IMG/VR virus record: IMGVR_UViG_3300017739_000067
Location: 1-29,719 of that record
Strand: one strand, 5' to 3'
DNA: 29,719 nt
Source: a virus
Within the stretch, counting starts at the first letter, position 1. The number at the start of each line of letters is the position of its first letter. Under the pieces are notes generated by a model that worked only from the letters and a program-made list of their open reading frames with translations, made no database searches and had not been told where the DNA came from. Position numbers and translations under genes: made by a program. This document shows, piece after piece, positions 7,685 through 13,583 of this stretch.

Positions 7685-8020
7685 TTAATTCCTTTGTGGT
7701 AAATAAGACTCATCTACCCTAAAAATAACAGTCATAGCACTATTTGCACTTGCTAATCCTCGTATCTTATCTCCTTTAAAAAGCCAAAGTTTACTTTCAA
7801 GTAATAAAACGGAGTTTGCAGCTATAGATAAAGCTTCCGTAATAGTAAAAAAAGTTGTAGTTTGAGCATCATAGTAATCTAAACTAATAGTAGCACCAGA
7901 ACCACTTTCATTACATATGTGTATACTGTCTATTGCCGCTTCATGGTTTTCTGGAACAGTGTATATATCAGCATTGGCTGTTGTTAATAACTTTCCAATA
8001 GTACGATTTTTAGTTTCCAT
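7685..8020 (-). CDS. Probable small virion structural protein (beta-rich)
   Basis: A 111-residue protein with alternating hydrophobic/polar strands (AAIDSIHICNESGSGATISL, SVLLLESKLWLFKGDKIRG, AMTVIFRVDESYL). The pattern suggests a beta-sandwich such as those in head-fibre, decoration or tail-associated proteins of marine phages. An AAGGAAAAG ribosome site precedes the ATG. It lies in the late arm between small membrane-type genes. No enzyme motif is visible, and the structural role is inferred from fold-like pattern and context. Confidence 0.7.
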   Translation of the reverse strand: METKNRTIGKLLTTANADIYTVPENHEAAIDSIHICNESGSGATISLDYYDAQTTTFFTITEALSIAANSVLLLESKLWLFKGDKIRGLASANSAMTVIFRVDESYLPQRN

Positions 8021-8022
8021 GT

Positions 8023-8205
8023 TTATCTTTTCCTTCTTGGCTTACAGTATGCTGTTATTTTTAGATTGGGTCCTTCTAGTTTTGGGATTGAAGGTTGCCT
8101 ATGTAGCCTTTCGGCAAAGTATAAACATCTATCTATATCATCAAAGGTTTGTGTTTGGTCTACTACTCTTAATCCCATCATAAACACAAGCACAAATTCA
8201 ATCAT
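8023..8205 (-). CDS. Small conserved protein with N-terminal hydrophobic segment
   Basis: A 60-residue protein starting at the ATG at 8205 (AGAAAGG just upstream; a GTG one codon earlier is less likely). The first 12 residues, MIEFVLVFMMGL, are hydrophobic and could be a short membrane or signal-type segment. A conserved-looking body follows: FDDIDRCLYFAERLHRQP and then LKITAYCKPRRKR. It overlaps the stop of the Cys-rich microprotein gene by 8 nt. I recall similar short proteins in marine podophages, but function is unknown. Confidence 0.7.
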   Translation of the reverse strand: MIEFVLVFMMGLRVVDQTQTFDDIDRCLYFAERLHRQPSIPKLEGPNLKITAYCKPRRKR

Positions 8206-8311
8206 CACCTTTCTCTGCTACTTGTTCATCGTGACAGTCACAATTGCATTCATTACAATCGCAATCATAACATTCACAAGTCTCACATCTATTTTTTCTT
8301 TTTTCGTTCAT
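8198..8311 (-). CDS. Metallothionein-like Cys-rich microprotein
   Basis: A 37-residue peptide that starts MNEKRKN, then has eight cysteines in 18 residues with spacing CxxCxCxxCxCxxCxCxC followed by His, and ends in a charged tail. CxC and CxxC pairs separated mainly by Asp, Glu and Asn are the hallmark of metallothioneins and other metal-thiolate cluster peptides. An AGAAGG ribosome site lies 5 nt before the ATG. The gene overlaps its upstream neighbour by 23 nt and its downstream neighbour by 8 nt, and it fills a gap of 83 nt that neither covers. Binding of Zn, Cu, Cd or Fe is inferred from composition; I know of no named family it belongs to. A chance Cys-rich frame is possible but unlikely given the ribosome site and fit. 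Confidence 0.75.
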   Translation of the reverse strand: MNEKRKNRCETCECYDCDCNECNCDCHDEQVAEKGDD

Positions 8312-8579
8312 GTGCCTTCTTTAATTGTTCTTTTGCTTTTTTCGCAAGGGCTGCTTGCTCTTTCTTCCCAGATACCTTGGCTCGTTGTTCAAGGACTGTA
8401 AGTATCTGTATTTTCCTAGCATACGGTTTCTTAATCTTTTTAACTTTAGATATTGTAGCTTTAGCATCCGATACGGTAGCAAACTTAATGCTAACAGTGT
8501 CTTTTGGATTTTCATCAGTATATAGCCTTCTGTCTGAACCTTTAGGTTTTTTACCTGTGCCTACTTTAGGGTCTGCCAT
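8289..8579 (-). CDS. Small basic conserved phage protein
   Basis: A 96-residue, Lys-rich protein with a conserved-looking core GSDRRLYTDENPKDTVSIKF, then ATVSDAKATISKVKKI and ARKIQILTVLEQRA, ending in a long Lys/Ala helix and four lysines. I recall this pattern from uncharacterised proteins of marine phages. It starts at the stop of the DUF5872-like gene. The high positive charge fits DNA or RNA binding inside the virion or cell, but no function is known. Confidence 0.78.
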   Translation of the reverse strand: MADPKVGTGKKPKGSDRRLYTDENPKDTVSIKFATVSDAKATISKVKKIKKPYARKIQILTVLEQRAKVSGKKEQAALAKKAKEQLKKAHERKKKK

Positions 8580-8872
8580 TATCCTCGATATCCACCACCT
8601 GCAGCTTTATAAGCCTTTGCAGTCATCTGAGCTTTTCTTGCAGACCATTGTCCGGGAGCACCACCTTTGCCACCTGCTTTAATACGATTGAATATTCTTT
8701 TACGCATTTCAGGTTTAGTATAGTTACCTGCTTTATTTACTGTACTACCACCACTTTTTAGTTTAAGTGCAGATAAAGACTTAGCTTGTCCTGCATGTGC
8801 CTTACTAGCTTTCTTTAATTTACTTACTACTTTTTTTATTACTTTTTTTACTTTTGGTTTTGCTGTTCGCAT
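8579..8872 (-). CDS. DUF5872-like basic protein
   Basis: A 97-residue protein; the ATG at 8872 is chosen because GAGG sits 7 nt before it, while the in-frame ATG at 8884 has none. The N-terminal half is Lys/Ala-rich and disordered-looking. The C-terminal half carries KRIFNRIKAGGKGGAPGQWS followed by ARKAQMTAKAYKAAGGGY, a widespread phage motif that I believe is the DUF5872 domain. Its function is unknown. It overlaps the end of the preceding 236-residue protein gene by 53 nt. Confidence 0.8.
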   Translation of the reverse strand: MRTAKPKVKKVIKKVVSKLKKASKAHAGQAKSLSALKLKSGGSTVNKAGNYTKPEMRKRIFNRIKAGGKGGAPGQWSARKAQMTAKAYKAAGGGYRG

Positions 8873-9530
8873 CTCTATCCTCATATAGATTATTAAACGT
8901 AGTAAATGGGTCTAGGTAAGATTCATGTGACTCTGCTGAATGTAACCATTGTGATGGTGCAAAATCAGGAGCACCTTCTCCTGTAACCCATAGAGCAGGA
9001 CTTGTAGCTCTTACTCTGTTATTTGGCAGTGCAACAATATTGCCTGTCCATTTTCCTGCATCCAACAAATACATTACATGTGACTGTTTATGTTGTGCAG
9101 GGTCATCTGCTATGTCATGGTCTGTATAGTCAACCGTGAACATATACTTAGCTGTATAGAACTCATTAGCTATTTTACATAGCCACGGACTAGAACTAAC
9201 TCTATCCATAACTATGACACTATGATGTCTTGACTCGCAATCCCAAGGTTGACACAAATGGTCTTCCATTGGTTCTGCCCACTCATCTACAGGTATATCG
9301 GCTACTAGTGCTTGTATAGGCATTCTTGCCCACATTGCACCACCGTGTACATTTTCTTCTTCTGTACAACCTGTGAAGACTACCTGAAAACTTAATGACC
9401 TGTCAGGTATGGTGTTAACTGCGAAAGCTAGTGCGTGTAGGTATTCACCGTGATAATTCATATGATTACAAGTGAACTCCTTACGTACCCAACATTTAAA
9501 ATGTGGTACGTTACTTATAAGGTACGACAT
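8820..9530 (-). CDS. Conserved hypothetical protein, possible virion protein
   Basis: A 236-residue protein rich in Trp, His and Cys (for example HFKCWVRKEFTCNHMNYHGEY and PWDCESRHHSVIVMDRV). It has predicted beta strands through most of its length and a basic Ser/Lys tail (SKTKSKKSNKKSSK). It begins on the TAATG of the LysM gene. Similar proteins with HGGAMWARMPIQALVAD-type segments are, as I recall, found in marine phage structural regions. The function cannot be read from the sequence; the His/Cys content could mean metal sites or a globular virion protein. Confidence 0.72.
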   Translation of the reverse strand: MSYLISNVPHFKCWVRKEFTCNHMNYHGEYLHALAFAVNTIPDRSLSFQVVFTGCTEEENVHGGAMWARMPIQALVADIPVDEWAEPMEDHLCQPWDCESRHHSVIVMDRVSSSPWLCKIANEFYTAKYMFTVDYTDHDIADDPAQHKQSHVMYLLDAGKWTGNIVALPNNRVRATSPALWVTGEGAPDFAPSQWLHSAESHESYLDPFTTFNNLYEDRDANSKTKSKKSNKKSSK

Positions 9531-10159
9531 TACTTACGTCTAGCAGCTCCACCACGAGACATCATCTTAGTCTTCTTCATACCTGCACCACCTTTAGCCA
9601 TGTACTTTGTTTTCTTTTTCATACTAGCACCACCAACTTTCATTTTCATTTTCTTAGTTGGTGTACCGTATGTACCACCTTTTGCCATATACTTAGTTTT
9701 CTTTTTCATTGAAGCTCCTCCTTGGTTCATAGCCATACTAGCCATTTTCTTTTTACTCATGCCTTCGTAGACACCACCCTTACCTTTTGCAGGTATCTTA
9801 ATCATTTGTCCTACTTTAATTTTATTAGGATTTGTTATATCAGGATTAGCTGCTAGTAATGCTTTTAAAGTAATACCTTTGTCTTTTGCTATTTGTGATA
9901 ATGTATTACCTGACTTGACCTTGACAGAAGAAGCTTTCATAGGTGCTGTATCTTTCTTGACCTCTTTCTTCTTTTCTTTAGGGGGTGCAACGTCAGTACT
10001 AGCCTGTGCCTTACCTTTATTTTTTACTTTACTCTTTAAATTGGTTGCTAACATTTTAAAAAAACTAGCACCTTTTTCGTTTTTTCTTCTATCTAGTACT
10101 TTCTTTTTGCCTTTTTCTTTATCTTCTTTAACCATTTCAGCATATGTTTTTTTTGCCAT
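9530..10159 (-). CDS. LysM-domain protein with Lys/Gly-rich repeats
   Basis: A 209-residue very basic protein. One LysM domain at about residues 78-123 ([20 protein letters not shown], then [10 protein letters not shown]) should bind peptidoglycan glycan chains. The C-terminus contains two near-perfect copies of a 16-residue unit [16 protein letters not shown] at about 147-162 and 177-192 and a degenerate third ending GGAARRK. A GGAG ribosome site precedes the ATG. LysM suggests contact with the cell wall, as a virion component used at entry or an accessory to lysis. The Lys/Gly/Met repeats look made for nucleic-acid or surface binding; both points are inference. Confidence 0.85.
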   Translation of the reverse strand: MAKKTYAEMVKEDKEKGKKKVLDRRKNEKGASFFKMLATNLKSKVKNKGKAQASTDVAPPKEKKKEVKKDTAPMKASSVKVKSGNTLSQIAKDKGITLKALLAANPDITNPNKIKVGQMIKIPAKGKGGVYEGMSKKKMASMAMNQGGASMKKKTKYMAKGGTYGTPTKKMKMKVGGASMKKKTKYMAKGGAGMKKTKMMSRGGAARRK

Positions 10160-10160
10160 T

Positions 10161-10421
10161 TTAAACTCTCCTTATCAGTTTTTTAGCTTTGGTTGTTCTC
10201 TTAAAAGAACGATTAGCATTCTTAGATTTAACAGCTAGGTTTCCTATTCTATTATCCCTTGGATTGCCATTTCTGTGATCGACATCTTTGCCATCACCTT
10301 TGGCTGTACCCCCAGCCTTCATTACTATTTTACGTGCTTTATTTCTACCTGCTCTATTTACTTTCTGTGTAGGTTTAGAATGGTAATTAGTATACTCTTT
10401 TTTATAATTACGTTTAGACAT
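10161..10421 (-). CDS. HNH-like small basic protein
   Basis: An 86-residue protein from the ATG at 10421. A highly basic N-terminus with [14 protein letters not shown] leads to [20 protein letters not shown] followed by [13 protein letters not shown]. The order D-H, then N, then NxxNL matches the HNH/endonuclease VII-type core, with the His at about residue 48. It could be a homing-type or packaging-associated nuclease. However, it is short, lacks the usual zinc cysteines, and resembles small phage proteins annotated only as hypothetical. It overlaps its upstream neighbour by 8 nt and starts after GGGA. Confidence 0.7.
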   Translation of the reverse strand: MSKRNYKKEYTNYHSKPTQKVNRAGRNKARKIVMKAGGTAKGDGKDVDHRNGNPRDNRIGNLAVKSKNANRSFKRTTKAKKLIRRV

Positions 10422-10794
10422 CAAATCCCATGTTTCTTACAGCAGTCTTGCCTTTAGAAGTTTTTGCTAATTCACGTAGACCCTTGTTAGGTAGATTGTC
10501 TGTCACAGAACCACCTCCGTTGTACATATGCTTCTTGCCGCCTACGCTGCCACCATATGCCATTTCAGCTTTCTTAGATTTCTTTTTAAGATTTTTAGGT
10601 CTAGGTTTTGGTGTGGCAATTATAATAGATAAAGTTGAAGGTCCTGTTAATTCAGAGTTCATAGGATTTGCAGGATCAGCATCGTGAAACTCACCTGTCT
10701 TTTCATAGTAGGCTTCAAATTGTTTTTTTGTCATCTTCTTGCGATTTTTATCAGATGCTGACTTACCACCTATCATTTTAGCTTGTTCTGCCAT
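10414..10794 (-). CDS. Uncharacterised basic Gly-rich protein
   Basis: A 126-residue protein with an N-terminal region KKMTKKQFEAYYEKTGEFHD, a middle predicted strand (TLSIIIATPKPRPKNLKKK), a Gly-rich linker with YGGSVGGKKHMYNGGGS, and a C-terminal motif GLRELAKTSKGKTAVRNMGF. The C-terminal motif and the glycine linkers resemble those of several neighbouring late proteins. I do not recognise a named family. Its place in the late arm suggests a virion protein. Confidence 0.7.
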   Translation of the reverse strand: MAEQAKMIGGKSASDKNRKKMTKKQFEAYYEKTGEFHDADPANPMNSELTGPSTLSIIIATPKPRPKNLKKKSKKAEMAYGGSVGGKKHMYNGGGSVTDNLPNKGLRELAKTSKGKTAVRNMGFDV

Positions 10795-10804
10795 AGTTAT
10801 TCCC

Positions 10805-11098
10805 CTACCATTTTACTTTATGTGACCAATACTTTGCTGATAGCTTTGTAGTTGGTTTACCTTGTGCATCGTGTCTAGCATAATAGCTTTTCTTACGTGC
10901 CTTGTCTTTAGCTGATGTAGGATTCTTACCTGCACCTTTTACACCTTGCTGTCCAAAACGTATGAATTTATACTTGTCACCTTCCTTTGCCATTACGCAA
11001 TGTGACTTAGTAGGATGATTAGGTGTTCTCTTAGGTTTATTTACACCCTTGAGACCTTCTTCCTTCATTTTGCTTTTGACTCGTTCAGGTATAGACAT
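10805..11098 (-). CDS. Small basic protein (DUF6321-like)
   Basis: A 97-residue basic protein with a strongly patterned core: KRTPNHPTKSHCVMAKEGDK, then KFIRFGQQGVKGAGKNPTSA, then KDKARKKSYYARHDAQGK and AKYWSHKVKW. This pattern is widespread in phages and I believe corresponds to DUF6321, whose function is unknown. The Arg/Lys helix and aromatic end could bind nucleic acid. It starts within 1 nt of the stop of the gene before it. Confidence 0.78.
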   Translation of the reverse strand: MSIPERVKSKMKEEGLKGVNKPKRTPNHPTKSHCVMAKEGDKYKFIRFGQQGVKGAGKNPTSAKDKARKKSYYARHDAQGKPTTKLSAKYWSHKVKW

Positions 11099-11310
11099 TA
11101 TGTTTTTATTTTACCTTTTAAATCTTCTTTTTTTGTCATACATTTATATTTAACAGCTTCATAGCCGGGCATATGTTCAGGTAGCTCTACTGCTATCTCA
11201 TAAGCTCTCTCAATACACTGTTGTTTACTTTTGTATGGTCCATACTCATCAACTAAAGTATGACATAATGGACTTCCTATGGCACATATTAGTACCCATG
11301 TCTCAAACAT
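11098..11310 (-). CDS. Small protein with hydrophobic N-terminus and four cysteines
   Basis: A 70-residue protein whose first 15 residues, FETWVLICAIGSPLC, are hydrophobic and could be an export or membrane signal. The rest is polar with cysteines at 32 and 57 in addition to 9 and 16 (KQQCIERAYEIAVELPEHMP, KYKCMTKK), which would allow disulphides if exported. The gene overlaps the stop of the upstream gene by 8 nt. I recall similar short proteins in marine phages but no function. Confidence 0.65.
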   Translation of the reverse strand: MFETWVLICAIGSPLCHTLVDEYGPYKSKQQCIERAYEIAVELPEHMPGYEAVKYKCMTKKEDLKGKIKT

Positions 11311-11512
11311 TACTTAGCATCCCTTCTGCTTTCATTGCTGTTTCTACGTGTTTCAACGTATAACGCACTCCTGTGTCGGCTTCAATGGCAGCACGAACAT
11401 AGAACACAGAACTATGGGGAATATGTAAGTTTTTTAATTTATTAGTACGGATAGCTTCATAGAAACTTTCTAATATATTCTCTGGTGCTTCTAGTTTTAC
11501 TGATTTTTTCAT
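11303..11512 (-). CDS. First gene of leftward operon, small helical protein
   Basis: A 69-residue protein beginning at the ATG at 11512 (a TTG three codons earlier is possible). It contains HIPHSSVFYVRAAIEADTGV and RYTLKHVETAMKAEGML, the second of which looks like a helix-turn-helix-like pair of helices, as found in small phage proteins with a similar ending. No Shine-Dalgarno sequence is visible before the start, unlike almost all neighbours. It is the promoter-proximal gene of the late arm, about 120 nt from the predicted start site. A regulatory role is possible but not shown. Confidence 0.65.
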   Translation of the reverse strand: MKKSVKLEAPENILESFYEAIRTNKLKNLHIPHSSVFYVRAAIEADTGVRYTLKHVETAMKAEGMLSNV

Positions 11513-11554
11513 TGTTGTCAAGAGGTAAATTTAATTTAGTACGTATTATCATTA

Positions 11555-11626
11555 CATTTAAGTGTTTCATATAAGTGTATTAATCATATTTAACTAATTA
11601 TCATTTATATGTATCATTTAAGTGTT
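11555..11626. repeat. 12-bp direct repeat in the late-operon leader
   Basis: The 12-mer CATTTAAGTGTT occurs at 11555-11566 and again at 11615-11626, exactly 60 bp apart. Both copies lie between the leftward promoter and the first late gene, so they would be in its 5' leader. They could be protein-binding sites or RNA elements; AT-rich coincidence is a weaker explanation for an exact 12-mer this close. Confidence 0.5.
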
Positions 11627-11637
11627 AGTTATACATA

Positions 11638-11666
11638 ATTATAATCGATTTCAGTAATCTTGTCAA
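11638..11666 (-). promoter_or_regulatory. Consensus sigma70 promoter for the leftward late arm
   Basis: On the minus strand TTGACA (11666-11661) is followed after 17 nt by TATAAT (11643-11638), a perfect sigma70 consensus. The start site would be near 11631, giving a leader of about 120 nt before the first late gene at 11512. It is oriented away from the right-arm promoters, defining a divergent control region. Confidence 0.85.
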
Positions 11667-12396
11667 GTACAAATATTTTTATTTATGTGTATTTCTGCTG
11701 CTGTGTGGCAAAAATGCTACATTTTACTAGTTTTACCTGTATTCAACAGTTGTATTAGTGGTTAACACTCTAATTTTCCCATCTGTGTAGTTCTCCAAGC
11801 ACGTATACGTACACCCCCCATATGACGCCTGCCTGTATACCCTTGTATTCTATCATTTTTCCTAGTTTCAAATAAAAAATACCTTCAAAGCCTTGAAAAC
11901 TCTACATTTTTTATGCTTCACTTTAGCTAAGTCATTGATTTTACTACCTTTTATATGCATTAGTAAACTGATTATCTAACAGTTACCCTTTAAACTGTAT
12001 CAAATAACTACCTAACCCCTTGTTTTTACTGCATAATATACCCCTGTGAGTATAAAACCTTTTTTTTGTATAGTATAGTATCAACTAATCAACTAAAATA
12101 ATTCAAATAAAATATCCAATAAAAACAATCACTTAACAAATTAATTCAAATTATTTCACTTTTTTTTAATTATTCGCTTTACATCTACGTTCTTTTTTGC
12201 AATACTTCAAAACATCAGAAGGGCAATAGCTTTTCAGATAGTAGCAAAAAGAAAGTTTTTAGTTTGAGAAAAGCGATCTTTTAATAAGCAAGTAAAATGT
12301 TAGTCTTATTAATCGCATCAAAACAAAAGAAAAAGTTTCTAGTTTTAAGACAACCGTTATAATAACAACCTTCTTAAAACATTTTTAAAAAACTAC
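11667..12396. other. AT-rich non-coding control region
   Basis: About 730 nt without a credible coding frame. Visible elements are a 10-bp perfect palindrome ACGTATACGT at 11801-11810 next to a C run, several homopolymer T/A tracts (12060-12070, 12160-12170), a long bulged hairpin at 12273-12316, and a repeated core AAGTTTYTAGTTT at 12253-12265 and 12333-12345, 80 bp apart. Repeats and hairpins in AT-rich DNA between divergent arms would suit a replication origin or regulator-binding sites. There is no direct evidence for either. Confidence 0.6.
12273..12316 (+). other. Bulged 12-bp hairpin upstream of the ncRNA promoter
   Basis: GCGAT (12273-12277) pairs with ATCGC (12312-12316), and TAATAAG (12282-12288) pairs with CTTATTA (12305-12311). 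A 4-nt bulge on one side and a 16-nt loop complete the structure. No long T run follows on either strand, so it is not a standard terminator. It could be a cruciform/origin element or part of a longer transcript. Confidence 0.5.
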
Positions 12397-12425
12397 TTGA
12401 CGGATAAAAAGAAATTTGCTCTAAT
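12397..12425 (+). promoter_or_regulatory. Sigma70-like promoter of the structured RNA
   Basis: TTGACG (12397-12402) and TCTAAT (12420-12425) are 17 nt apart, 10 of 12 consensus positions. The predicted start at about 12432 falls just where base composition and hairpin density change to those of the RNA-like tract. Overlapping AT-rich hexamers make the exact -10 uncertain. Confidence 0.6.
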
Positions 12426-12431
12426 GATAAT

Positions 12432-12851
12432 GCGAAAAACGAAAAGAGAAACGACAACTCTATAAAATGGTGCTGAGTGCAGACTTAAAGTAAACTAAAC
12501 CTATCAAGGGCAAATTCCCTAAATACGATAGATGCGAATGCTTACCCTAAATGTGGGCAAGACATGGGCTAACTAGGTGTGCCAAAATAGTGGTAACCTT
12601 CTAGACTAAACAAGTGCCAAGTAACAGGCTTGTGGAATATGGGAGAAGTGCGACTACAGAAATCCTAGGGTGGTCAATGGTAAGTGGGCGAGAAATTAAA
12701 AGAGACTAGTTTTGTGTGTTGTCTAGTCTGCCTTCCCTTAATAACTTGATCAAGTGGGAATCAAAGCGAAAGCAAGGAAAAATCTACACTACTAGATTAA
12801 GTGAAAAGTTAGCTATGAGTTTAAGTGAAAAACACTTGGGTTGTATAACTA
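12432..12851 (+). ncRNA. Candidate large structured non-coding RNA, about 420 nt
   Basis: The tract has no open reading frame and is distinctly more GC-rich than the flank (hand counts of 35-45% in successive 60-nt lines, against about 17% in the line from 12061). It has its own promoter. Local helices: CTATC/GATAG (12501-12505/12527-12531) enclosing AGGG/CCCT; CTG/CAG (12474-12476/12480-12482); ACAAG/CTTGT (12610-12614/12629-12633) continued by CC/GG; AGACTAG/CTAGTCT (12703-12709/12723-12729). A three-way junction is closed by CCTT/AAGG (12731-12734/12774-12777); it contains a CCC/GGG plus ACTT/AAGT arm and a GCGAAAGC tetraloop hairpin (12766-12773). Further helices are AATCTA/TAGATT (12781-12786/12793-12798) and AGTTA/TAACT (12807-12811/12846-12850) enclosing AAGTG/CACTT. 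ACCCTA (12544-12549) could pair with TAGGGT (12666-12671). Not recognised as tmRNA, RNase P RNA or group I intron. Size and setting recall large phage RNAs such as GOLLD or ROOL, but no homology is claimed. Confidence 0.7.
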
Positions 12852-12909
12852 AAATAAATACCTAATCGTATCAAGATATATACGTCACTTAATTGAATTT
12901 TATTTTAAT

Positions 12910-12937
12910 TTGACATTGTGTTATTAAAGGGTATAAT
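12910..12937 (+). promoter_or_regulatory. Consensus sigma70 promoter for the rightward early arm
   Basis: TTGACA (12910-12915), 16-nt spacer, TATAAT (12932-12937): both hexamers are perfect. The -10 box lies in the loop of an inverted repeat AAGGG/CCCTT (12927-12931/12939-12943), a possible operator or early hairpin. Transcription starting near 12944 leaves a leader of about 30 nt with AGGAGA before the first gene. Confidence 0.88.
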
Positions 12938-12974
12938 GCCCTTAACTTAACAACCATTCACAGGAGAATGCAAC

Positions 12975-13328
12975 ATGGCTATTAAAACAATCAATGCGAC
13001 TTTTTGGAAGCAATCAACAGGTTTAACAGGTCAAAATTTGACTGAGTCTAACCAAAAGAAATTTGCTAGAGTAGCTAAAAAGTATAAGCAAGTTACTGAA
13101 AGTTCATTATCTAAGACTAAGCTTTACAAGGCTAGTCGAGTAGCTTCAAGACAAATCAAAAAAGAATACGGTGCGAGAATTGGTAGCACTAGTATTGCGA
13201 CTTTTGAATTGTTATTGACTGCTATTAATAATGATTTAAATGGGGTTAAACACTCAATTGAATTTGGTGAGTTTAACGTCAAGTCTTATGTAGACTTTGC
13301 TAATGCTAATACTCGAAAGAAAGCATAG
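12975..13328 (+). CDS. First early gene, unknown basic protein
   Basis: A 117-residue basic protein preceded by an AGGAGAATGCAAC leader. It contains FWKQSTGLTGQNLTESNQKK, then a Lys/Ser-rich helix and STSIATFELLLTAINNDLNG, ending in a region with FNVKSYVDFANANTRKKA. No known motif is visible. As the promoter-proximal gene of the early arm under the strongest promoter in the window, it may act early against host functions or as a regulator; this is inference from position. A very stable hairpin follows the stop. Confidence 0.8.
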   Translation: MAIKTINATFWKQSTGLTGQNLTESNQKKFARVAKKYKQVTESSLSKTKLYKASRVASRQIKKEYGARIGSTSIATFELLLTAINNDLNGVKHSIEFGEFNVKSYVDFANANTRKKA

Positions 13329-13336
13329 CTAGTTAA

Positions 13337-13373
13337 GTACAATGTGATATATTCCCCTTGTATCGCATTGTAC
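13337..13373 (+). terminator. Strong 13-bp hairpin after the first early gene
   Basis: GTACAATGTGATA (13337-13349) pairs with TATCGCATTGTAC (13361-13373) along all 13 positions with one G-T wobble and an 11-nt loop. No U tract follows (CCCTTTAATC), so it is not a textbook Rho-independent terminator. It may slow or process transcription, or protect the short upstream mRNA so that the first gene is expressed above the rest of the operon. Confidence 0.6.
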
Positions 13374-13413
13374 CCTTTAATCACACAATTCAACCAACAT
13401 AGGAGAATACCAT

Positions 13414-13572
13414 ATGACTAGAAAACATTTCCAAGAATTAGTAGAAATTATTGTTAATAATAATCTTGACGATAAAACTATAAGTGATATTATGAGTTTA
13501 TGTAAAAGAAGTAATCGTAACTTTTGTAAGGTTATGTTTATGGATAGAGTAGAGAAACTAAGGAATCAATAG
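13414..13572 (+). CDS. Small conserved protein starting MTRKHF
   Basis: A 52-residue protein behind an AGGAGAATACC leader. It starts MTRKHFQELVEIIVNN and has SLCKRSNRNFCKVMFMDRVE in its second half. The MTRKHF start with a later N-x-N-F motif recurs in short hypothetical proteins of many unrelated phages, as I recall. Function is unknown. It ends 11 nt before the next gene, in a row of genes sharing the same ribosome-site sequence. Confidence 0.75.
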   Translation: MTRKHFQELVEIIVNNNLDDKTISDIMSLCKRSNRNFCKVMFMDRVEKLRNQ

Positions 13573-13583
13573 GAGAATACCCC

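Noticed and set aside
11494-11521. TTGACA on the minus strand just before the first late gene
   Set aside because: No -10-like hexamer at 16-18 nt; the sequence there is AAAACT.
12050-12075. T-rich tract after TGAGTATAAAACC as a terminator
   Set aside because: No stable GC stem precedes the T run on either strand.
12600-12690. Resemblance of GTGCCAAGTAACAGGCTTGTGG and ACTACAGAAA to RNase P RNA segments
   Set aside because: The hallmark GAGGAAAGTCC and 3' ACAGAA-CCGGCTTA regions are absent and the helix order does not fit; similarity is limited to short stretches.
12432-12851. Group I intron or tmRNA
   Set aside because: No convincing P7 R/S pair with a conserved core, no interrupted gene around it, no tRNA-like ends or tag frame.
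13466-13493. TTGACG-N16-TATTAT inside the small gene at 13414
   Set aside because: Ten of 12 positions match but it lies inside a gene of an AT-rich genome with no obvious need; kept out of the annotation.
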